The notes under the pieces were generated by a model, which saw nothing but the letters and a program-made list of their open reading frames with translations, was not told the DNA's origin and made no database searches. From NCBI GenBank assembly GCA_945910815.1, contig CAMDZD010000017.1:1-43533 (forward strand): 43,533 nucleotides of DNA, given 5' to 3'. Position 1 is the stretch's first letter. The number at the start of each line of letters is the position of its first letter. Positions 16,260 through 24,628 of the stretch are shown here, piece by piece. Source of the stretch: an uncultured Clostridia bacterium (lineage in GTDB: Bacteria; Bacillota; Clostridia; Oscillospirales; Ruminococcaceae). The position numbers and the translations under genes were made by a program.

Positions 16260-16472
16260 ATGTCTGTTGTGATAAATCTTGATGTTATGATGGCTAAACG
16301 CAAAATATCCTCCAATGAGCTTGCCGAAAAAATCGGAATTACTCCTGCAAATCTTTCAATACTCAAAACGGGAAAGGCTAAAGCAATAAGATTTTCGACT
16401 CTTGACAAAATATGCGAGGTTCTGAAATGTCAGCCGGGGGATATTCTTGAATGGAGAAGTGATGATGAATAG
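16260..16472 (+). CDS. Small Cro/C1-type HTH regulator (YozG-like)
   Basis: The whole 70-residue protein is one helix-turn-helix domain: MVVI-like start, MMAKRKISSNELAEKIGITP and KAIRFSTLDKICEVLKCQPG, then GDILEWRSDDE. This is the YozG-like XRE family that accompanies DUF2975. GGAGG precedes the ATG by 8 bases. Its end overlaps the next gene's start by 11 bases. It probably regulates the promoter at 15722. Confidence 0.88.
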   Translation: MSVVINLDVMMAKRKISSNELAEKIGITPANLSILKTGKAKAIRFSTLDKICEVLKCQPGDILEWRSDDE

Positions 16473-16866
16473 AAAAAAATCCTTTCTGATGTTTATTATA
16501 TTTCTGATTACAGAAATATTTATAGGAATGTATGCACACGGCTGGATTAGATATTACGGAGGAGATATTCTGATAATGCCGGCGATGTACTTTCTTGTGA
16601 GGATTTTTACAGAAAAATTGCGTAAATCACTGCCTCTGATATTATTTGTATTTGCATGCTTTGTGGAATTTTTGCAGTATCTTGATATATGCGGTATACT
16701 CGGAATCAATAAAAAAAGCCTTCTCGCCGTAATTATAGGAACAAGCGGAACCTGGAACGATATTCCTTGCTATATGACGGGAACGCTTTTGATATATATT
16801 ATAATATTTTTGCAGAGGAGTGTTGATTATGGAAGAATTTCCCGAATTTTCAAAAAAAGTCATTGA
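16462..16866 (+). CDS. DUF2809 membrane protein
   Basis: The protein has four predicted membrane segments and the DUF2809 pattern: an early GMYAHGWIRYYGGDI loop and the C-terminal WNDIPCYMTGTLL. The start at the ATGATG pair at 16462/16465 lies after GGAG in the end of the HTH gene, so translation is coupled. Function of the family is unknown. It overlaps the next gene by 38 bases. Confidence 0.8.
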   Translation: MMNRKKSFLMFIIFLITEIFIGMYAHGWIRYYGGDILIMPAMYFLVRIFTEKLRKSLPLILFVFACFVEFLQYLDICGILGINKKSLLAVIIGTSGTWNDIPCYMTGTLLIYIIIFLQRSVDYGRISRIFKKSH

Positions 16867-18304
16867 AGATGATACCCCTGAGTTCAGCCGTACGGAGTGT
16901 ATATTATCAGTTGTAGTTGCATTGCTTGCATTTGGATTTGTAAGGTTTGTGTTATTCAATGAAAAAGGATTTATTACTACGGGATTATATATTGCGATAA
17001 TTACATCGGTGATACTTTTTCTGAAAAAAAAGAAATTCAGAATATCAGGGCTTAACAGATTCATTGCAGTTATTCTGTATCTGTTCAGTGCAGTTTTTTC
17101 GATTACGGATAATAATTTTATAAAAATTCTTGACGTTGTGTTTCTTTTTGCAACAGGAGCATATTTTATATACTCCGTTACGGCACAGAAAAATCAGCTT
17201 GAACGCTTTCTGCCGTTTGCTATGATTAAATCATTGCTTGAATATCCCTTTTCAAAATTCGGAATACAGTCAAAGGTTGTAAAATCAGCTGTAAGGAGTT
17301 CGGGATTCGGAAAAAATCTTGCTATGATATTTGCAGGACTTCTTATAACTGTACCGGTTACGGCAGTGGTAACTTCCCTGCTTATGTCAGCAGACAGTAA
17401 TTTTTCAGATATGCTTACGGGATTCGCCGACAGATTTGCTTACGGAAATACAGGAGTTCTTATAGTTCAGATTTTAATTGCTATACCGTGTTCGCATTAT
17501 CTTTTCGCAATGATTTATTCAAATGTTTGCCGTGAGGGTCTTAATGTTCTTGATGAGGAGTAATGCAAATCATCAGTAGCAGATATGCGTTTTATGAACA
17601 ATCTTATAATATATACTGCTGTAACACCTTTGCTGTTTATATATATTCTGTTTTTTATATCGCAGGCGGAATATTTTCTTTCGGGATTCGGGGGAAATCT
17701 TCCGGAGGGATATAGCTATGCAGTCTATGCAAGAAAGGGATTTTTTGAGCTTTTCGCTGTATCCCTTATAAATCTCGGAGTGATTGTTATTACAAATATC
17801 ATCGCTAAAAACGGAGGTAAAAACAAGCCTTTAACTCTCAAAATATACAGTATAACGCTTTGTATTTTTACGCTTATTCTTATTGCAACAGCTTTAAGCA
17901 AAATGGTTATGTATATAGACGAATACGGACTCACTCAGTTAAGAGTATATACAACATGGTTTATGATTTTATGTGCAGTAATATTTGTACTGATTGTTAT
18001 TAAACAGATTTTCTTTGAATTCCGCATTGAAAAGTGGGCAACGGTATTTTTTACAGTTATGTTCGGAACACTCTGCTTTTCACGTCCTGATGCTCTTATT
18101 GCGAAATATAATATTGAGATGTACAATTCCGGCAGACTTGAGGAGCTTGACACTTCTGCAATAAAAGATATGTCAGATGATGCCGTTCTTGAACTCGTTA
18201 AAAGCTGTCCTGATTTATTTGATGAAACTGATTTCAGATACAGAAAGAATAATAATATATCATCACTACTGCTTAATCAGATTATTTCTGATTATTCGAA
18301 CTGA
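16829..18304 (+). pseudogene. DUF4173 membrane protein gene interrupted by in-frame TAA
   Basis: Two consecutive frames together make one DUF4173-type polytopic membrane protein of about 490 residues. The first half (from ATG 16829, GAGGAG upstream) ends at TAA 17561-17563. The second half continues in the same frame without a shift (CKSSVADMRFMNNLIIYTAV) and carries the family block SYAVYARKGFFELFAVSLIN. Nothing else differs, so a single base change explains the break. A second start at ATG 17585 lacks a ribosome site. It could be a true pseudogene, a split gene or a sequence error. The 3' end overlaps the convergent YitT gene by 23 bases. Confidence 0.75.
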
Positions 18305-19178
18305 ATACGTCTGCAACTTCCGAAATAGTTATATATGCGGAGGGGTCAATATTATGAATAATATTTTTCATTTTTCCAATCTGAAAACGATTTACTATGA
18401 AGTATATCATAGTTCTGGGCTGGTCGGAAAAGCATCCTTTAGCTTCAATGCTTGTAACGCCACATTCAAACGCATCTGAAAGTGCCTTTGATATTTTCTT
18501 TGGTTCAGTAGTAATTATAATTGCCGATTTTGAACGTTCAAGCCCTTCTACTATATAGTCGAGTGTTTTCAAAGCCATAAAATAAGTTATTACAGAGTAA
18601 AGCGGAAGAATCCAGCTTGATGTTACTATTCCGCATATTATGTATAATACAACGTTGTATGCCATAACGAACGTTCCGACAGATATTCCGATACGTTTTG
18701 CAAAGATTACAGCCATTACTTCTATACCGTCCATAGCTCCGCCGAATTTTATCGCAAGACCGCTTCCGATACCAGAAATGACTCCGCCGAATATTGAACA
18801 GAGCAATAAATCGTGTTCGGCAAAGGGTGAGGAATCTGCAACATCTATCGGAAGTACATCAGTTATAAGCCACGCTCCGATAGAATATATTGCTACGGAG
18901 TAAATAGCATATACCGTAAATGCTTTTCCCTGCTTTTTGAGTCCATACAGAAAAAGAGGTATGTTGAGTATAAGAAGAAATACTGAAAGAGATATTTTAT
19001 TTTCAGTAATTTGTGCAAGTAGCATTGAAGTTCCCGATATTCCGCTGTCGTAGAGATTTACGGGCGAAAGAAATACTGTTATGCCAAATGAATTGATTAT
19101 TCCGGCAAGCGTAAGGAATATAAAATTAATTGGCTTGAGGTCGAGTTCGGGAACTCTTATTCGGATTTTCTTTTTCAT
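18282..19178 (-). CDS. YitT family membrane protein (DUF161 plus DUF2179)
   Basis: This 298-residue protein has five or six N-terminal membrane segments followed by a soluble C-terminal DUF2179 domain (about 210-290; SAIIITTEPKKISKALSDAF, GVTSIEAKGCF). Conserved family marks are the SPVNLYDSGISGTSMLL loop and KFGGAMDGIEVMA. GGGAGG precedes the ATG. Role unknown; the family sits in the cytoplasmic membrane. It stands alone, convergent with the DUF4173 gene. Confidence 0.9.
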   Translation of the reverse strand: MKKKIRIRVPELDLKPINFIFLTLAGIINSFGITVFLSPVNLYDSGISGTSMLLAQITENKISLSVFLLILNIPLFLYGLKKQGKAFTVYAIYSVAIYSIGAWLITDVLPIDVADSSPFAEHDLLLCSIFGGVISGIGSGLAIKFGGAMDGIEVMAVIFAKRIGISVGTFVMAYNVVLYIICGIVTSSWILPLYSVITYFMALKTLDYIVEGLERSKSAIIITTEPKKISKALSDAFECGVTSIEAKGCFSDQPRTMIYFIVNRFQIGKMKNIIHNIDPSAYITISEVADVFSSNNQK

Positions 19179-19251
19179 ATGGATTCCTCCCTTTGATATT
19201 ATTATGATAATATTATATCATAGAGCGGAAAATTTTTCAATATATTATAAT

Positions 19252-19282
19252 ATATAAAAAACCGGACATCTTGCTGTCCGGT
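19252..19282 (-). terminator. Terminator of the ABC exporter operon
   Basis: ACCGGACA (19261-19268) pairs with TGTCCGGT (19275-19282); on the minus strand it is followed by TTTTTATA. Confidence 0.8.
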
Positions 19283-19288
19283 TTTGTG

Positions 19289-20050
19289 TTATTTCTGGTC
19301 GTTCTTCATTTTTATGCGGAATACAGTTATCGATACAAGATATATCACAACTGCATATATGCAGACTATAAGCATTGATTCCCCGAATCCGTCATATGTA
19401 TTGTTTAATGACATTCTGCCTGTTCTTACAGCCTGCCAGAAAGGAAGTACCTGACAGATTTTTTTAAGACCTCCCGAAAGGCTTTCAACGTCAAGCCATA
19501 TTCCGCCTAAAATACAGGAGAGTGATATTACTATTGAACATAATGCCGGTGCTGACTTGTCATTGAAAATACTGCCGAAAAGCAGACCGAATCCTATAAA
19601 CATTATTTCTGACGGAATAAGCACAAGGCTTGAAATAAATATTCCCGATATGCTTATTGCGTTTCCGATTATAAGGCTTATTATATATGATGCTGTGTAA
19701 GTTATAAAGCACTGCACAACTGCAATTATCATAATCGGAATTGTATAGCCGATTATAAATTCATATGGTTTCATAGGCGACGCATAAAGCCTTGTCAGAA
19801 AAGCTCCGCATCTGTCTTTTGAAATCTGCAAAGCTGTGAAAAGCATTACAAAAGTCATTCCGAATACTGAAATTCCGGACGACAGATTTTCTATGCTGAA
19901 TATAGTCATATTTGCCTCCGGCGGTATGCTTTTATTGATAATGGTCATTACTGTAAGCATTATTACAGGAAATCCAAGACAGAATATATAGCTTAAAGGG
20001 TCACGGAGAAGTTCCCTGAAGTTTCTGCCTGCAAATACAAGAGTTTTCAT
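19289..20050 (-). CDS. ABC-2 type exporter permease
   Basis: This 253-residue protein has six predicted membrane segments in the ABC-2 layout, with an N-terminal RNFRELLRDPLSYIFCLGFP motif and a large central loop. It is encoded three bases after the ATPase gene, so they form one transporter. Substrate is unknown; a drug or lipid-like compound is typical for this type (inference). Confidence 0.9.
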   Translation of the reverse strand: MKTLVFAGRNFRELLRDPLSYIFCLGFPVIMLTVMTIINKSIPPEANMTIFSIENLSSGISVFGMTFVMLFTALQISKDRCGAFLTRLYASPMKPYEFIIGYTIPIMIIAVVQCFITYTASYIISLIIGNAISISGIFISSLVLIPSEIMFIGFGLLFGSIFNDKSAPALCSIVISLSCILGGIWLDVESLSGGLKKICQVLPFWQAVRTGRMSLNNTYDGFGESMLIVCIYAVVIYLVSITVFRIKMKNDQK

Positions 20051-20053
20051 ATG

Positions 20054-20779
20054 TTATATATTCCTTTCAGCAATTTTTATAAATGCGTCCTCAAATTTTT
20101 CACAGCCAACGGATTTTTTTAATTCCTGTGCAGTTCCGAGAGATTTTATATTTCCGTCTGTCATAATTGCAATGCGGTCGGAAAGTGCCTCCGCCTCCTC
20201 GAGATAATGAGTTGTAAGGATTATAGTGATTTTACCCTTTAATTTTGATATAATTCCCCAGAGTTCACGCCTTGCAAGGACATCAAGTCCGAGGGTAGGC
20301 TCATCTAAAAATAATACTTTCGGTTCAGTTATCAGAGCCATAGCAATGCTTAATCTTCTCTGCCAGCCTCCTGAAAGTAATTTCGCCTTTTTTCCGGATA
20401 CTTCGGAAAGTGAGAAATCCTCAATCATTTTATCGGCTTTCTTAATGCTTTCCTGTTTGCCATAGCCGTAAATTCCGCCTATGAATATAAGATTTTCACG
20501 CACTGTGAGATTAGGTGCAACAGCAGTTTCCTGAGTTGATATGTTTATCATCTGTTTGACTTCCTTTGTATCTTTGGAAACGCTTTTGCCGTATATATAA
20601 GCCTCTCCGGAAGTCGCTTTTGAAAGACAGGAAAGTATTCTCAGCGTTGTGGTTTTTCCAGCACCGTTTATTCCGAGAAGTCCGAAAAGTTCGCCGTCCT
20701 TTATTTCAAGGCTTATGTTGTTTACAGCAGTTTTTTCACCGAATTTTTTAGTCAGTTTTTTTATTTCGACCGCATTCAT
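20054..20779 (-). CDS. ABC exporter ATP-binding protein
   Basis: Complete nucleotide-binding domain: Walker A GINGAGKT (36-43), Q-loop near STQETAVAP, signature LSGGWQRRL, Walker B VLFLDEPT and the H-loop TTHYLEEAE. It follows the DRA/CcmA-like exporter subfamily (GLDVLARRELW). The ATG overlaps the regulator's TAA stop by one base. Together with the permease it forms a regulated export system. Confidence 0.93.
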   Translation of the reverse strand: MNAVEIKKLTKKFGEKTAVNNISLEIKDGELFGLLGINGAGKTTTLRILSCLSKATSGEAYIYGKSVSKDTKEVKQMINISTQETAVAPNLTVRENLIFIGGIYGYGKQESIKKADKMIEDFSLSEVSGKKAKLLSGGWQRRLSIAMALITEPKVLFLDEPTLGLDVLARRELWGIISKLKGKITIILTTHYLEEAEALSDRIAIMTDGNIKSLGTAQELKKSVGCEKFEDAFIKIAERNI

Positions 20780-21213
20780 TATTTATCGTCCTCCCCGGAA
20801 GTTATTTCCTTTGAATTTAATATATCATGTGCAAAGTCAAAAAGGCTTTTGCTTTTTACAAGTGCTATTCCTGTTTCTTCATCGCCGAGCATTAAAAGCC
20901 TGTCACCTTTTGAAAGTCCGAATATTTTTCTTGCTTTCTTCGGAATGATTATTTTATTTTCATCATCTATTCTTACAAGTCCGAATATGTGTTTCCCCTT
21001 TGGATTTATATTTGAGAATTTCTGTTCATTCAGAAGGTCATCAACTGTTATTTCATAGAGTTTTGCAAGTTCACAGCAGTTATATATATCCGGAATAGTT
21101 TCACCCGATTCCCATTTTGAAACAGTCTGCCTTGATACATTAAGCTTTTCGGCTACCTGTTCCTGAGTAAGTTTTTTTACTTTTCGGAATTTTTTTATAT
21201 TATCATTGAGCAT
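20779..21213 (-). CDS. HTH-XRE plus SpoVT-AbrB fusion regulator
   Basis: Residues 1-60 form a Cro/C1 helix-turn-helix (LTQEQVAEKLNVSRQTVSKW). Residues 75-125 form an AbrB-like beta domain (GLVRIDDENKIIIPKKARKI, then GDRLLMLGDEETGIALVKS). The fusion is common next to small ABC exporters in clostridia. It probably represses or activates its own operon with the downstream transporter. GGAGGAAT precedes the ATG. Confidence 0.92.
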   Translation of the reverse strand: MLNDNIKKFRKVKKLTQEQVAEKLNVSRQTVSKWESGETIPDIYNCCELAKLYEITVDDLLNEQKFSNINPKGKHIFGLVRIDDENKIIIPKKARKIFGLSKGDRLLMLGDEETGIALVKSKSLFDFAHDILNSKEITSGEDDK

Positions 21214-21314
21214 TGATTTATTCCTCCGTTTCTGATATTTATTATATATCAGAAAACTCTGTAAATCAACCTACTGCTTTTGACCTGAAATGTAAAGAAG
21301 TGTTTACATTTTCA

Positions 21315-21342
21315 AAAAAATACGGGCGACCATAGTCGCCCG
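21315..21342 (-). terminator. Terminator of the reductase/hydrolase operon
   Basis: CGGGCGAC (21323-21330) pairs perfectly with GTCGCCCG (21335-21342); on the minus strand it is followed by TATTTTTTT. Confidence 0.85.
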
Positions 21343-21347
21343 CAACT

Positions 21348-21959
21348 TTAAATCATTAAAAATCTGGTTAAGATATTTTTTAGTTCTTCGGGATTATCCC
21401 TGTTTACTTCATGACCGGAATTTTTTACAATGCTTAGTTCTGCATCTGGTATCATTTTACTTATATTCAGAGAAGCTTTCATATTTGGCTTGTCTTTTTC
21501 TCCGCATACAACAAGTACCGGAAATTTTATGTTTTTCAGATTTTCGCTGAAATCAAGATTCATCATTGATTCTGAAAGCTTTATGAAATCATTTTTACTG
21601 AATCCTGTTTCTTTGAACTGAATTTCGGGCATAAATCTGAAAATAACATTCTGAATTTTAAGTAGCATTTTCGGCATAGTATATTGAGTTCCGATAAGTA
21701 TCATAGAATTTATTTTGTCGGGATTTTCAATTCCGTATTGCAGGGCAAGTATTCCGCCCAGTGAAAGACCGCATATATTTATCTTGTCAGGAATGCTTTT
21801 GCAGTAATTTTCAAAGGAGTTATACAAATTATTCCAGTTTGCTTCTTTTCCTTTGAGAAAATCCGGAAGATTGGGGCAGATAATATTTTCCTGATTTTCA
21901 ATCATATTATTCCAGATTGAGAAATCCTGTCCTAAACCGTGAATAAGAATGGTTTTCAT
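21348..21959 (-). CDS. Alpha/beta hydrolase
   Basis: A compact 203-residue alpha/beta hydrolase. The nucleophile is in GLSLGG (Ser66), the acid in CGEKDKP and the histidine in NSGHEVNRD. The N-terminal HGLGQDFSIW supplies the oxyanion hole. It lies directly after the reductase gene (shared base at 21959), so it is cotranscribed. Substrate cannot be told. Confidence 0.88.
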   Translation of the reverse strand: MKTILIHGLGQDFSIWNNMIENQENIICPNLPDFLKGKEANWNNLYNSFENYCKSIPDKINICGLSLGGILALQYGIENPDKINSMILIGTQYTMPKMLLKIQNVIFRFMPEIQFKETGFSKNDFIKLSESMMNLDFSENLKNIKFPVLVVCGEKDKPNMKASLNISKMIPDAELSIVKNSGHEVNRDNPEELKNILTRFLMI

Positions 21960-22894
21960 CAGTTTTTCCTTATTTCCATACTGAGAATTTCTTCCTTGCG
22001 GTTGAGAATATCATCGGAAAGAAGTATTTTTTCGGCATTTTCAAAGCCTATTCTTGCAACAGTATCGGAAAAGCGTTCACCGAATATTCCCTGCTCTCTG
22101 AATAAGAGAATAGCCTTTTCAACGATTTTAAGGACTTCTTCACGGTCTGTAATAATTTCAGAAAGCATATTTGCTCTTGAAATCTTTTTTCCCCAGCGTC
22201 CGCCTACATATATTCCATAGCCGTCCTTATAGTTATCGAAAGCCTTGAAAGGACATTTATTTAAACATCTTCCGCAGTGGTTGCACATTCCGGAATCGTA
22301 GATAACTTTTCCGTCACCGAGCTTTGATGCCTTTATAGGACATGCCTTTTCAATCTGACATTTCTTACAGCCACGGCATTTTGACAAATCAACTGACGGT
22401 ACACGCTGACCTATAATTCCGAGGTCATTCAAATCAGGCTTAACGCAGTTATTCGGACAGCCTCCGACAGCTATCTTGAATTTGTGCGGAAGAGATACAT
22501 TTTCATATCCCTTATAGAATTTTTCATGAATTTCCTTTGATAAATCATAGGTATCTATAAGTCCGAACTGACATGTAGTACCCTTGCAGGAAGTAACCGG
22601 TCTTACTTTTTTCCCTGTACCGCCCATTTCAAGCCCATATTGTGCAAGATAATTTCTTAAAGGTTCGATATTTTCGTAGGGTACACCTTGAATTTCCATA
22701 GTCATACGGACAGTCATTGCGATTTCACCCGAACCGAATTTCTTTGATGCCTCTGAAATTATGTGACATTCTTCAGCAGTAATTTTTCCGTTACGGGTGA
22801 TTACTCTGCCATTGAATATATCTTCAGTATTCTTATCGTGAAGAAATCCCAGAGCTTTAACTCTTTTTATATCTTCTTTGGAAATTTTTGACAT
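21959..22894 (-). CDS. Siroheme / 4Fe-4S sulfite or nitrite reductase-like protein (AsrC-like)
   Basis: The protein joins a nitrite/sulfite reductase core with a two-cluster ferredoxin insert. Siroheme and 4Fe-4S ligands appear as TSCKGTTCQFG and GGCPNNCVKP. The ferredoxin part has CRGCKKCQIEKACP and CNHCGRCLNKCP. This order is as in the anaerobic sulfite reductase subunit AsrC and related small reductases. No asrA or asrB is next to it, so the electron donor and substrate are open. The start at 22894 (MSKISKED) follows AAAGGA with good spacing; the ATG at 22915 has none. Confidence 0.85.
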   Translation of the reverse strand: MSKISKEDIKRVKALGFLHDKNTEDIFNGRVITRNGKITAEECHIISEASKKFGSGEIAMTVRMTMEIQGVPYENIEPLRNYLAQYGLEMGGTGKKVRPVTSCKGTTCQFGLIDTYDLSKEIHEKFYKGYENVSLPHKFKIAVGGCPNNCVKPDLNDLGIIGQRVPSVDLSKCRGCKKCQIEKACPIKASKLGDGKVIYDSGMCNHCGRCLNKCPFKAFDNYKDGYGIYVGGRWGKKISRANMLSEIITDREEVLKIVEKAILLFREQGIFGERFSDTVARIGFENAEKILLSDDILNRKEEILSMEIRKN

Positions 22895-23001
22895 AATAAA
22901 AATCCTTTCTTTCATTAAATTAAGGTAACCTCATTATAGCAGATAAAACAGTAATAATCAATAATATTCTGAAAGAAAGTTGTGGAACTTAATTTGCATA
23001 A

Positions 23002-23196
23002 TTAATCATTTTCAAAACGTTCCTTTAGTTTTTCATAGAAATGCTTAAGGCTTTTATCTCCGTCGTTATTTGGAAAAAGACAGTAAGGCAGGCTGTCCGT
23101 GTCACGGTGCTTTTTAACACAAGCCTGACAGTTTCCGTTATTTTTACAGCTTGTTTTTGGACAGCAGTCACCGCAGTATTTGCAATCTTTAATCAT
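23002..23196 (-). CDS. Small cysteine-rich protein of the arsP-like operon (64 aa)
   Basis: The protein has nine cysteines, eight of them in the first 26 residues (CKYCGDCCPKTSC, then CQACVKKH), and a helical charged C-terminus. This spacing suggests metal or Fe-S binding. It overlaps the end of the permease gene by four bases, so it is in the same operon. A role in metal or arsenic handling is inferred from context only. Confidence 0.7.
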   Translation of the reverse strand: MIKDCKYCGDCCPKTSCKNNGNCQACVKKHRDTDSLPYCLFPNNDGDKSLKHFYEKLKERFEND

Positions 23197-24197
23197 ATAA
23201 ATATACCTCCGAAAATATTGAATAAATAACCCATTATTATGATTCCGAGTGTGACGATTCCTATAAAAATTCCAAGAAGTTTAGGCTTTACAACTTTCCT
23301 AAGCATTATCATTGAGGGCAATGAAAGAGCAGTAACACTCATCATAAAGCTAAGTACCGTTCCTATACATACTCCCTTGAAATAAAGAGCCTCGGCAATC
23401 GGAATAGTTCCGAAAATATCGGCATACATCGGTATTCCCACAAGACTTGCTATTATAACCGAAAACGGATTTTTATTTCCGAGTATGGTTTCAATAATAT
23501 TATCCGGTATCCAGTTATGAATAACTGCTCCGACAGCAACGCCTATAAGAATAAACTTAATAACATACTTCCACGTTTCCCATGCTTCTGAAAGAGCAAA
23601 TTTACAGCGTTTTTTTCTGCTGTCATAGGAAGTATTGTCAAGTTTTTCCGCCTTGCCGAAAAGTTTAGGTTCAAGATGATTTTCAAGTTTAAGCTTTCCG
23701 ATAACTGTACCGCCGGCTACTGCAATTACAAGTCCTACTATAACATATGCAACAGCAATTTTAAATCCGAAAATACTTGTAAGAAGTACGAGTGAACCCA
23801 AATCCACAAGCGGTGATGAAATAAGAAATGAAAATGTCATTCCAAGCGGTAAGCCTGCATTTGTAAAGCCTATAAAAATCGGTATTGAGGAACATGAACA
23901 GAAAGGAGTTACAGTTCCGAGAAGTGCGGAAAGAATATTTCCCCATATTCCGTTATATTTTGAGAGTATCTGTTTTGTGCGTTCGGGCGGAAAATACGTC
24001 TGAATATAGCTTATAATAAAAATCAGAAACATAAGCAGTATGCTTATTTTAAGAGTATCGTATATGAAAAACTGTATTCCCGAACCGATTTTTGAATTTA
24101 AATCAAGTCCCATAAGGGAAATCAAACTTCCTGTCAGTTCGTTAAGCCACTTCATACCGAGAATCTGATTCTGAATAAAATCCCATATTATTCGCAT
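23193..24197 (-). CDS. ArsP / UPF0718 family permease
   Basis: A 334-residue membrane protein with about eight segments. It carries the family signature TPFCSCSSIPIFIGF with adjacent cysteines in a membrane segment, and the second repeat SLVGIPMYADIFGTIP. Members export organoarsenicals or other soft-metal compounds. It follows the ArsR gene with a 10-base overlap, so expression is probably released by metalloid binding to ArsR. Substrate is inferred from family and context. Confidence 0.88.
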   Translation of the reverse strand: MRIIWDFIQNQILGMKWLNELTGSLISLMGLDLNSKIGSGIQFFIYDTLKISILLMFLIFIISYIQTYFPPERTKQILSKYNGIWGNILSALLGTVTPFCSCSSIPIFIGFTNAGLPLGMTFSFLISSPLVDLGSLVLLTSIFGFKIAVAYVIVGLVIAVAGGTVIGKLKLENHLEPKLFGKAEKLDNTSYDSRKKRCKFALSEAWETWKYVIKFILIGVAVGAVIHNWIPDNIIETILGNKNPFSVIIASLVGIPMYADIFGTIPIAEALYFKGVCIGTVLSFMMSVTALSLPSMIMLRKVVKPKLLGIFIGIVTLGIIIMGYLFNIFGGIFI

Positions 24198-24484
24198 TTA
24201 CATTCACCCCCTGTACAGCATCTGATTTCTGATACAAAATTCTGAAATTCGGAAAGCTTTTCGCATGAAAGTGAATAATGCGACCATTTTCCTTCTTTAC
24301 GGGCTTTAACAAGTCCGGATTCACATAATATTTTCATATGATGTGAAAGGGTTGGCTGAGTGATTTCAAATTTTTCAAGGATTTTGCATGCACACATTTC
24401 TCCGCCCGCAAGCATCTGTACTATCTCTAAGCGTGTACTGTCTCCGAGAGCCTTGAAAATAAGCGTAAAATCATTGTTATTCAT
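24188..24484 (-). CDS. ArsR/SmtB family metalloregulator
   Basis: A 98-residue winged-helix repressor (FKALGDSTRLEIVQML, then TQPTLSHHMKILCESGLVK). Cys31 and Cys33 in MCACKIL are the usual arsenic-sensing position; extra cysteines at the tail (CCTGGECKCE) could add ligands. It is the first gene of the ArsR / permease / Cys-rich operon and probably autoregulates it. Confidence 0.93.
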   Translation of the reverse strand: MNNNDFTLIFKALGDSTRLEIVQMLAGGEMCACKILEKFEITQPTLSHHMKILCESGLVKARKEGKWSHYSLSCEKLSEFQNFVSEIRCCTGGECKCE

Positions 24485-24502
24485 AAAAACACCTCACATT
24501 GA

Positions 24503-24548
24503 TAATTATCTATATGATGATTATATCATATATATAGACGTTTGTCAA
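24503..24548 (-). promoter_or_regulatory. arsR promoter with inverted-repeat operator
   Basis: On the minus strand TTGACA (24543-24548) and TATAAT (24520-24525) are 17 apart. An inverted repeat (TCTATAT upstream, ATATAGA downstream) brackets the -10 region, where an ArsR dimer would block RNA polymerase. Confidence 0.75.
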
Positions 24549-24628
24549 TATGTAAAAAACAATGCTTGCAAAAATAATTATTCTATGCTATAATCAAGGA
24601 AATTACATTTGAATTGAGGAATTTTTTT

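Noticed and set aside
17562..17640. ATG overlapping the TAA in the DUF4173 gene as a new coupled start
   Set aside because: That ATG reads in another frame and does not lead into the family-like second half, so it does not restore the protein.
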